Positions 1-5,727 of a stretch of DNA of 7,043 nucleotides are shown here, piece after piece. Source of the stretch: a bacterium (lineage in GTDB: Bacteria > Blakebacterota > Blakebacteria > Blakebacterales > Blakebacteraceae); NCBI GenBank assembly GCA_025774615.1, contig JALGVQ010000198.1, positions 1 through 7,043 of the forward strand, read 5' to 3'. Under the pieces are notes generated by a model. The model saw nothing but the letters and a program-made list of their open reading frames with translations, had not been told where the DNA came from and did not search any database. The position numbers and the translations under genes are program-made. Within the stretch, counting starts at the first letter, position 1, and each line of letters starts with the position of its first letter.

Positions 1-9
1 GGAGACCTC

Positions 10-24
10 CTTCTGTGCCAGAAG
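10..24. repeat. Small perfect hairpin upstream of the amidohydrolase gene
   Basis: CTTCTG (10-15) and CAGAAG (19-24) form a perfect 6-bp inverted repeat with a 3-nt loop, 28 bp before the ATG. The sequence after it (TCTATTCGG) has no clear T-run, so it is a poor terminator. It could be a leader hairpin or the tail of an upstream gene's terminator; the window starts too close to decide. Confidence 0.3.
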
Positions 25-52
25 TCTATTCGGAACACGGGGGTTCGCAGCC

Positions 53-1822
53 ATGACGCGCCGTAATCTTCATCACCTGCTCTCTTGCCTGGCCATCCCG
101 ATTCTCATCGTTGCCGCTGGATGCGGCGGGAATCGACCTGAAGGTTCACGAGTTGCCGACCTGATCGTGACAGGCGGTCATATCTATACCATGGAAGCCG
201 ATCAGCCGTGGGCTGAAGCAGTGGCCATCCAGAACGGCAGGTTCGTTGAAGTCGGTTCGCGCGCGAAGGTGAACCGTTGGCGCGGTGCCGGTACCCGCAC
301 CCTCAACGTTAAAGGCGCCTTCGTGCTTCCCGGACTCATCGATGGGCACACACATTTCAATTCGGCCGGTCATCTTCTGCTGGGCGCCAACCTGCTGGCG
401 GTGAGTGATGAGAAGGGACTGCGCGATGAGCTGAGGGCCGTGGCGGACCGGATGCCGGAGGGGAGCGCAATCACCGGCGGCATGTGGGGAGCGTATGAGT
501 CGTGGTCGGCCGGTTCCACGGGAGAAGAGAAGGCCGAAGCAGGGGAGAAGGACGACCTCTTCAGGCCCGACAGGAGCATGATCGATCAGGTGACACCGAA
601 GCATCCGGTTCTGGTCAATCGCTGGGACAACAGCATGTTCCTGGCCAACTCGCTCGCGCTCGAGATCGCCGGTATTGACAGAGATACCCGCGCTCCCCGG
701 GGGGTGACGATCCACCGTGATCGCCGCGACGATCCGACCGGACTCTTTGAAGGGAACGCAACCGCGATCCGTCGCATGTTCCGCGACCTGCCTCCGGCGT
801 CACACGACCTGCGGCTCGCCGAGTCCCGTATGGCACTGCTGGACATGGCCGCATCAGGGATCACACAGATCCACGACATCACTCCCCCCGGCCAGTTGGA
901 GATATTCCAGGAACTCTACGCCAACGGCGAACTCACCGCGCGAATCAGGCCCCGGCCGACGCTGGAGAAGGCCGAATACCTGGCGCGGATCGGCATCAGG
1001 GAGGGGCTCGGGGATCCCTGGCTCCGCTTCGCCGGATTGAAGGACTTCGTCGACGGGATCATGGGAACCTGGGGAGCCATGTTCTATGAACCGTACGATG
1101 ACCGTCCCGGGCAGAACGGGGTCTGGAGGGTCAGGATGACACCCGACCCGGGGATGGAGGAACTGATCCGCCGGGGTTTCCAGGCCGGTTTCATGCCGCA
1201 TGTCCATGCCATCGGTGACAAGGGGGTCGACACGCTCCTGACAATGTACGAGCGGGTGATCGATGAACTCGGCCTCACGGATCACCGGGCCCGGGTCATC
1301 CACGCCCAGGTAGTGCATGACAAGGACTTCGCCCGTTTCGGCGAACTGGGGCTGGTCGCCGAGATCAATCCCTACCACCTCTCAGATGACATGCGCTGGA
1401 TGGATGAGCGGATAGGGGACCGCTGCCGGGGTGCCTATGCCTTCCGGAGTCTGAAGGATGGTGGTGCCGTGCTCGTCTTCGGCAGTGACTGGCCCGGAAC
1501 CAGCGCGGCGATCTACCACCAGCATCCGAAGTACCTGATTCACGCCGCTGTGAACCGCACAACACTGGAAGGCGACCCTGTGGGGGGTTGGTACCCTGAG
1601 CAGAAACTCACCGTGCATGAAGCGCTCGAAGCATTGACGATCAATGCGGCCTGGGCGACCTTCGAGGAGGATGAATTCGGTTCGGTCACGGTCGGAAAAT
1701 ACGCTGATCTTACGATCCTCGATCAGAATCTGATCGAGATAGATCCGCTCGACATCCTGGACACCGAAGTGCTCTACACCATCGTGGATGGAGAGATCGT
1801 CTTCTCCAGCAAGGATCGTTAG
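53..1822 (+). CDS. Exported YtcJ-like amidohydrolase (Amidohydro_3 family), predicted lipoprotein
   Basis: The 589-residue protein looks like a metal-dependent hydrolase of the amidohydrolase superfamily, YtcJ-like branch, which cleaves amide or related bonds; the substrate cannot be told. Visible features: basic N-terminus (TRR), hydrophobic stretch at about 9-23 and a lipobox-like AAGC with Cys24, so it is probably an outer-layer or periplasmic lipoprotein. The start of the hydrolase fold is at 36-45 (ADLIVTGGHI). The metal motif GHTH (His99, His101) follows PGLID. KDFVDG (Lys330) matches the family's K-x-F-x-DG segment. HVHAIGD (His383, His385), IHAQ (His417) and GSDWP (Asp479) are the usual later ligand or catalytic positions. 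A C-terminal composite-domain strand (GKYADLTILD) ends near 557. The length is normal for the family plus a signal peptide. The segment WDNS at 191-194 stands where many relatives have a DGH-like motif, so substrate preference may differ. ATG at 53 is preceded by only a weak G-rich Shine-Dalgarno (37-43). It overlaps the convergent decarboxylase gene by 4 bp. Family call is firm; function is not. Confidence 0.93.
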   Translation: MTRRNLHHLLSCLAIPILIVAAGCGGNRPEGSRVADLIVTGGHIYTMEADQPWAEAVAIQNGRFVEVGSRAKVNRWRGAGTRTLNVKGAFVLPGLIDGHTHFNSAGHLLLGANLLAVSDEKGLRDELRAVADRMPEGSAITGGMWGAYESWSAGSTGEEKAEAGEKDDLFRPDRSMIDQVTPKHPVLVNRWDNSMFLANSLALEIAGIDRDTRAPRGVTIHRDRRDDPTGLFEGNATAIRRMFRDLPPASHDLRLAESRMALLDMAASGITQIHDITPPGQLEIFQELYANGELTARIRPRPTLEKAEYLARIGIREGLGDPWLRFAGLKDFVDGIMGTWGAMFYEPYDDRPGQNGVWRVRMTPDPGMEELIRRGFQAGFMPHVHAIGDKGVDTLLTMYERVIDELGLTDHRARVIHAQVVHDKDFARFGELGLVAEINPYHLSDDMRWMDERIGDRCRGAYAFRSLKDGGAVLVFGSDWPGTSAAIYHQHPKYLIHAAVNRTTLEGDPVGGWYPEQKLTVHEALEALTINAAWATFEEDEFGSVTVGKYADLTILDQNLIEIDPLDILDTEVLYTIVDGEIVFSSKDR

Positions 1823-3363
1823 CCTGCCTCATCTGCCAGTCGGGTAAGCAGGTTCCACACCTCGGTGACATCCTGCTCGCTCGACCTCAGGTGTCCGATG
1901 ACCAGCCTCAGGGTATACGCGCCCTTGAGCTTGGTGTGACTCAGGAACACCTCACCTGAGGCGTTGGCCCGGTTCATGATTCCGCTGTTGAGTTTCTCGA
2001 TACGCTCTTCCTGTTCCTCCCGGTCACTCTCTTCACCATCAGCACCCTCCGGCAGGAAGCGGAAACAGACGGTCGCGAAGTTCACCGGTGCCATCAACTC
2101 CACACCAGATTGTCCTTCGATCGTGGTGGCCAGATCACTCGCCAGCTTCATGTGGAACCGGAGTCGTCCGGCAAGACCTTCCGACCCGAAATAACTCAGC
2201 ACCATCCACAGCTTGAGAGCGCGGAAGCGTCTGCCCAGCTGGATCCCATAGTCCATCAGGTTGGTCAGCGCCTCATCATCATCCTGTTCGCTGGAGAGGT
2301 ATTCAGGCATCAGACTGAAGGCTGCTTTCATGACTTCAATGACTTCAGGGTGGCGCGTGTAGAAGGTACTGCAGTCGACCGGTGTGAAGAGCCACTTGTG
2401 GGGGTTGACCACCAGCGAGTCGGCCCGTTCACACCCGGCGAAGATGTCACGCTTCTCCGGCACGATCGCCGCGACGCCACCGTAGGCGGCGTCCACATGA
2501 AGCCAGAGCCGGTGTTCCTCGCAGATGTCGGCGATTTCGGGAACCGGGTCGATACTCGTGCTCGAGGTCGTCCCCACTGTTGCCACGACCCCCAGGGGAT
2601 GATACCCCTTCTCGATATCACTTCGGATCGCTTCCCGCAGCAGGTCGGGACGCATACGGAAGATTTCATCGGTGGGGATCTTGCGCAGCTGCTCCATCCC
2701 GAACCCGAGGGTGATGGCAGCCTTCTCGACCGAGGAATGAGCTTCTTCAGAAGCATAGACCGTCAGGGGAGGCAGGTCGTCGCGACCGGCGGCCCCGAGG
2801 GTACGGATCTTCAATTCGGCATGGGACTCACGGGCGGCGGCCAGACCGAGCATCGTCGCGATGGAAGCGGTGTCCACGATATGTCCGTGGAACCCTTCAG
2901 GCAGGCCGAGCATCTCCCGGAACCACTGCAGGACCCGGATCTCGAGTTCGGTCCCGGCAGGGCCGGTACGCCAGAGCATGACATTCTGCGCCACTGAAGC
3001 AGCGAGGAGTTCCCCGAGGATGGCCGGCCCTGAAGAGGTTGAGGGGAAGTAGGCCATGAAGCGCGGGCTGTTCCAGTGGGTGAATCCCGGGTAGAGAATA
3101 TTGTTGAAATCCTCCAGCAACTCGTCGATCGATCGGGGCTCTGCCGGCGCTGAGTCGGGAAGCTGAGCGCTTATCTCTCCCGGTTCGATCTGCGGCAGGA
3201 TCGGCGCGTCGGGACCCTTTTCGAGGTACTCCGCGATCCAGTCGATGATCTGGTAACCCGCGGCGCGGAAAGATTCGGCGGGCATGTCGCCGAGGAGGTG
3301 CTGTCCGGTTCCCGGTCCCCCGGAAGATGGGGATGGCGATGGAGAAGATGGCGAGGTCGGCAT
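1819..3363 (-). CDS. PLP-dependent group II amino-acid decarboxylase (aromatic-L-amino-acid decarboxylase type)
   Basis: This is a 514-residue pyridoxal-phosphate enzyme expected to remove the carboxyl group from an amino acid (aromatic ones are typical) in the cytoplasm; no export signal is seen. Key positions: a helix typical of the family start (FRAAGYQIIDWIAEYLEKG, 32-50); HWNSPRFMAYFPS (96-108); His209 in SEEAHSS, expected to stack on the PLP ring; the TVGTTSS stretch (262-268); HVDAAYGG with Asp291, expected to bind the pyridine nitrogen; and NPHKW with Lys323 as the Schiff-base lysine. GRRFRALKLW (377-386) is the family's conserved arginine-rich segment. Tyr372 sits where this family usually has its catalytic-loop tyrosine, which favours decarboxylase over aldehyde-synthase chemistry. 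Family members are usually about 470-490 residues; the excess is an N-terminal Pro/Ser/Gly-rich tail (about 3-20). The ATG at 3363 is chosen because AAGGAG lies 11 nt upstream and the internal Met27 has no ribosome site. It could act on tyrosine, tryptophan, DOPA or another amino acid; I cannot choose. Confidence 0.95.
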   Translation of the reverse strand: MPTSPSSPSPSPSSGGPGTGQHLLGDMPAESFRAAGYQIIDWIAEYLEKGPDAPILPQIEPGEISAQLPDSAPAEPRSIDELLEDFNNILYPGFTHWNSPRFMAYFPSTSSGPAILGELLAASVAQNVMLWRTGPAGTELEIRVLQWFREMLGLPEGFHGHIVDTASIATMLGLAAARESHAELKIRTLGAAGRDDLPPLTVYASEEAHSSVEKAAITLGFGMEQLRKIPTDEIFRMRPDLLREAIRSDIEKGYHPLGVVATVGTTSSTSIDPVPEIADICEEHRLWLHVDAAYGGVAAIVPEKRDIFAGCERADSLVVNPHKWLFTPVDCSTFYTRHPEVIEVMKAAFSLMPEYLSSEQDDDEALTNLMDYGIQLGRRFRALKLWMVLSYFGSEGLAGRLRFHMKLASDLATTIEGQSGVELMAPVNFATVCFRFLPEGADGEESDREEQEERIEKLNSGIMNRANASGEVFLSHTKLKGAYTLRLVIGHLRSSEQDVTEVWNLLTRLADEAG

Positions 3364-3385
3364 CGAGATTGTTTCTCCTTCGATG
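3361..3385 (-). promoter_or_regulatory. Ribosome-binding site and hairpin over the decarboxylase start codon
   Basis: Reading the minus strand, CATCGA (3385-3380) and TCGATG (3366-3361) form a perfect 6-bp inverted repeat with a 13-nt loop. The Shine-Dalgarno AAGGAG (3380-3375) is mostly in the loop and the ATG start codon is in the 3' arm. An alternative fold pairs CATC with GATG and the inner GAGA with TCTC. Both folds pair the start codon, so the hairpin may limit translation. The repeat is seen directly; a regulatory role is inferred. Confidence 0.4.
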
Positions 3386-3504
3386 TCTCATGGTGTCGCG
3401 ATATTCGCACTGCTGCAGGGCGGAGCATCCACCCACCGGCGGGGCCAGTGCAAGTCTTATTGTTACGTTTACGTATTGAGAAATCGGACGCAGAGAAGGT
3501 GAAG

Positions 3505-3594
3505 ATGTCGACTCTCATCTTGTATGAACAGGTGAGTGTCGGGTATTGTTTCGGTGTCCGAATCGGGTGGTTCAGCGCAGGGTGGCCGAACTGA
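3505..3594 (+). CDS. Possible 29-residue upstream ORF before the aldo/keto reductase
   Basis: An ATG at 3505 opens a 29-codon frame ending in TGA at 3592-3594, 44 bp before the GTG start of the reductase gene. An AGAAGG-like ribosome site lies 5 nt upstream of the ATG. The peptide starts MSTLILYEQ, is rich in hydrophobic and aromatic residues and resembles nothing I know. It could be a leader peptide affecting the downstream gene, or chance. It overlaps the inverted repeat at 3509-3541, which lowers the chance that both are functional. Confidence 0.18.
   Translation: MSTLILYEQVSVGYCFGVRIGWFSAGWPN
3509..3541. repeat. Imperfect inverted repeat in the divergent intergenic region
   Basis: The arms at 3509-3519 (CGACTCTCATC) and 3531-3541 (GGTGAGTGTCG) pair at 9 of 11 positions around an 11-nt spacer. 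It lies between the divergent decarboxylase and reductase genes, about 100 bp from the reductase start and 145 bp from the decarboxylase start. This is where an operator for a dimeric regulator would be expected. No regulator gene is present in the window and no convincing -35/-10 pair was found, so the role is speculative. Confidence 0.25.
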
Positions 3595-3624
3595 GTGAAG
3601 AGGGAAGAACGGTAGAAGAACGAT

Positions 3625-3631
3625 AAAGGAG
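3625..3631 (+). promoter_or_regulatory. Shine-Dalgarno site supporting the GTG start of the aldo/keto reductase
   Basis: AAAGGAG lies 7 nt upstream of the GTG at 3639, an ideal spacing. It supports GTG as the start and places the Tat signal fully within the protein. Confidence 0.8.
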
Positions 3632-3638
3632 CCAGGTC

Positions 3639-5015
3639 GTGGAGAAGAAAGCTGAGCGGAAGGAACAGAACGGATCGTTCTCGCGCAGGAATTTCCTGGA
3701 GGTCGGTGGTGCGGCTATCGCCGGCAGCGCGCTTGCGGTGACACCTGCCGCCGCGATGAGTGGGAATGGCGCAAAACGGGCGGGCGCAAACAGCATCAAG
3801 ACGTACCGGACGCTGGGACGGACCGACTTCATGGTATCTGACATATCCGTAGGGGGGGTTCCCCTGCGTGATACCGCGGTGGTAAGGCATGCCTACGATC
3901 AGGGGATCAACTACTTCGACGTGGCCGAAGGCTATGGTCGTGGCGCTGCCGAGTCAGCGGTCGGTGAAGCGATGGCCCACATGGAGCGCTCAGAGATCTT
4001 CATCACGACCAAGATAGGAATCAGCGGCAGTGATACCGAAGAGACGGTCCGCGATCGGTTCATGACCTGCCTCGGAAGAATGCAGACCGAGTATATCGAC
4101 GCCTTCTACATGCACGGCCCGGGGTCGGTAGCTACCCTCGATACACCCGCCTTCCATGCTGCTACCGACAAGCTGAAGGCCGAGGGCAAACTGAGGCATA
4201 TCGGTATCTCGTGCCACGGTGCCGGACGCGGCAGTTCCGACACAATGGAAGAGATCCTGCTGGCCGCAGCCACTGACGGCCGTTTCGACCTGATGCTTTT
4301 CTCCTACAATTTCCTGAACCGGGAGATGGGGGACAAGGTCCTTGCAGCCTGCAAGGAGCATAACGTCGGCACAACCGCGATGAAGACAAAGCCGGGCACT
4401 CTGAAGCCGACACCGCTCGATCCTGACAACCTGACCGATGCCCAGCAGCAGTCTGTTGATCAGACGGTGAGCCGGGGACGCACCCGGGAACAGGCGATCG
4501 AGTCTCTCCGGGGACGGATCCAGAGGCAGGAGGAAGGTTGGCAGAATACACAACCGTTCATGGACAAGTTCGGCATCACAACCAAGGACGAACTCGATCT
4601 CGCGAGCGTCCAGTGGGTGGTACAGAATCCCGACATGCACACCACCTGCATCGCGGCCAACAGCATCGACAACATGAACAAGTACCTGCCGCTCTCCGGC
4701 TCCACCCCGGCAGACCTGAATCTGGCCCTGCTGAGCGACTACGGCAGGGTGATCAGCGATCGCTATTGCCGGCAGGGATGTGACGCCTGTACTGGAGCAT
4801 GTCCGGCAGGTCTACAGGTAAGCACTGTAATGCGTTACGCTTATTACTTCGAGAATCAGGCGAGAGAAAAAGACGCCATGGTGCTCTACCGGGAACTGGA
4901 CGGGAACGACGCCTCCCACTGCCTTGGATGCAGCGCGCCATGCAACGGCTCCTGCCCCTGGGGACTCGATGTCCAGGCGAACATGCTGGAGGCCCACGCC
5001 AGACTGTCACTGTAA
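3639..5015 (+). CDS. Tat-exported aldo/keto reductase with C-terminal double four-cysteine (Fe-S) module
   Basis: The 458-residue protein is an NAD(P)H-type aldo/keto reductase fold with a ferredoxin-like tail, related to the iron-sulfur-linked aldo/keto reductases of the COG1453 kind. The N-terminus has a Tat signal: SRRNFL (15-20), hydrophobic core about 22-35, probable cleavage around the AAA at 38-40. The barrel begins at YRTLGRT (56-62). The full catalytic tetrad is visible: Asp94, Tyr99 (GYGRG), Lys125 (ITTKIG) and His159 (YMHGPG). GISCHGAG (189-196) and AMKTKPG (247-253) are later barrel strands. A polar helical insert spans about 255-320. The C-terminus holds Cys377/381/384/388 (C-x3-C-x2-C-x3-CP) and Cys428/431/435/439 (C-x2-C-x3-C-x3-CP), enough for two 4Fe-4S clusters though with unusual spacing. 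Tat export fits a protein that folds with cofactors in the cytoplasm. It likely acts in the periplasm as an oxidoreductase; substrate and electron partner are unknown. GTG start with a strong ribosome site. It is divergent from the decarboxylase. Confidence 0.95.
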   Translation: MEKKAERKEQNGSFSRRNFLEVGGAAIAGSALAVTPAAAMSGNGAKRAGANSIKTYRTLGRTDFMVSDISVGGVPLRDTAVVRHAYDQGINYFDVAEGYGRGAAESAVGEAMAHMERSEIFITTKIGISGSDTEETVRDRFMTCLGRMQTEYIDAFYMHGPGSVATLDTPAFHAATDKLKAEGKLRHIGISCHGAGRGSSDTMEEILLAAATDGRFDLMLFSYNFLNREMGDKVLAACKEHNVGTTAMKTKPGTLKPTPLDPDNLTDAQQQSVDQTVSRGRTREQAIESLRGRIQRQEEGWQNTQPFMDKFGITTKDELDLASVQWVVQNPDMHTTCIAANSIDNMNKYLPLSGSTPADLNLALLSDYGRVISDRYCRQGCDACTGACPAGLQVSTVMRYAYYFENQAREKDAMVLYRELDGNDASHCLGCSAPCNGSCPWGLDVQANMLEAHARLSL

Positions 5016-5084
5016 GAGAACTCCGGGATGGGATAATTACCTTCCCAATCGCTATTTGCCTGGGGATGGAGAACCGAAAATCTT

Positions 5085-5105
5085 CACACTCCCAGCAGGA
5101 GTGTG
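5085..5105 (-). terminator. Hairpin between convergent genes, probable terminator
   Basis: CACACTCC (5085-5092) and GGAGTGTG (5098-5105) form a perfect 8-bp stem with a 5-nt loop. On the minus strand it is followed after 4 nt by TTTT, and it lies 43 nt past the stop of the small lipoprotein gene, a reasonable terminator for that gene. On the plus strand there is no T-run, so it would stop reductase transcripts (70 nt past their stop) less well. Confidence 0.5.
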
Positions 5106-5148
5106 TACAGCATTGATGTAACTATACGATCCGGACGAACGCGGAATA

Positions 5149-5631
5149 TCAGTCTGGTTCTTTTGAAGCTCCCCATGTGCCACCAGCTATGAAGGGCGCT
5201 CCAGAGACGGTTTGCCATTCCCCGTAGTAGATTCCCTTCGCAGCCAGTTCGAATTGACCGGACATCGTGATGGTCGTGGCACAGGTATCCCTGCCCGGGC
5301 AGTACCGGATCATTGAGACTTCACCGACAACTCTGCCATCGACCTGGATGACGAGAGACCCTTCAATGTCCAGCCGATACATTCCATCCCATTGATCAAG
5401 GTCACCTGCCACAGTGGCCTCAATCGAGCAGGCTTTGTTTTTATCAACACTGAGTGAGACCGTGCCCCTGTCGTACATGAACTTGAAAACACCTGTCCAT
5501 GTTCCGTCATATGTTGTCGGTTCCGGGGCGACTGAACTTTCGCACGATGATGCTGATGTCATAATCATGATAAGGAAAAGCGCGATGTATTGTACGATTC
5601 GGGCGCCACACCTGGTCTTGTGGTGATGCAA
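5149..5631 (-). CDS. Small predicted lipoprotein of unknown function
   Basis: I do not recognise this 160-residue protein. It begins at TTG (5631), chosen because a perfect AGGAGG (5644-5639) lies 7 nt upstream; the internal Met codons at about 22 and 24 would destroy the signal peptide. The N-terminus is basic, with a hydrophobic core (about 12-24) and a lipobox-like SASSC with Cys30, so it is probably a membrane-anchored lipoprotein. The mature part (about 40-155) alternates polar and hydrophobic residues like a small beta-sandwich or beta-barrel. It opens with YDGTWTG (41-47) and closes with GGTWGA (150-155), a pattern seen in small barrel domains, but this is only a resemblance. Cys68, Cys111 and Cys117 could form a disulfide outside the cytoplasm. 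G+C is about 50% in a counted block. It lies 96 bp downstream of the Tat lipoprotein gene on the same strand and may be co-transcribed with it. Confidence 0.8.
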   Translation of the reverse strand: MHHHKTRCGARIVQYIALFLIMIMTSASSCESSVAPEPTTYDGTWTGVFKFMYDRGTVSLSVDKNKACSIEATVAGDLDQWDGMYRLDIEGSLVIQVDGRVVGEVSMIRYCPGRDTCATTITMSGQFELAAKGIYYGEWQTVSGAPFIAGGTWGASKEPD

Positions 5632-5638
5632 TGTGGTT

Positions 5639-5644
5639 CCTCCT
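5639..5644 (-). promoter_or_regulatory. Consensus Shine-Dalgarno deciding a TTG start
   Basis: AGGAGG on the minus strand is 7 nt from the TTG at 5631. No ATG or GTG nearby is as well placed, so TTG is the likely start of the small lipoprotein gene. Confidence 0.75.
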
Positions 5645-5655
5645 GAACGTTATAT

Positions 5656-5677
5656 GGTGAGTAGAAAAACCCTCACC
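5656..5677. repeat. Inverted repeat in the gap between the two lipoprotein genes
   Basis: GGTGAG (5656-5661) and CTCACC (5672-5677) form a perfect 6-bp repeat with a 10-nt loop that contains a five-base T-run on the minus strand. It sits about 11 nt upstream of the ribosome site of the small lipoprotein gene, so it would lie in a leader or intercistronic RNA. It could be a processing or control hairpin, or chance. Confidence 0.25.
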
Positions 5678-5727
5678 CCTCTCTGACTTGTTGATCCATA
5701 ACACTTTCTGACGGCTCCTGAAGGCTC

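Noticed and set aside
2110-2997. Long open frame of 295 codons on the plus strand inside the decarboxylase gene
   Set aside because: It is antisense to a gene with clear family motifs, its translation is rich in His, Arg, Gly and Asp without any domain, and long antisense frames are expected in GC-rich coding DNA.
3460-3480. AT-rich TTACGTTTACG stretch resembling a Bacteroidota-type -7 box
   Set aside because: No TTG-type element lies at the required distance upstream, and the other gene features do not specifically indicate Bacteroidota.
3990-4640. Open frame of 216 codons on the minus strand inside the reductase gene
   Set aside because: It is a shadow of the reductase frame with no motif, signal or ribosome site; the sense frame carries the complete catalytic tetrad and cysteine motifs.
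5648-5656. TATAAC on the minus strand resembling a -10 box before the small lipoprotein gene
   Set aside because: No matching -35 element lies 16-18 bp upstream, and a start 7 nt downstream would fall within the AGGAGG ribosome site.
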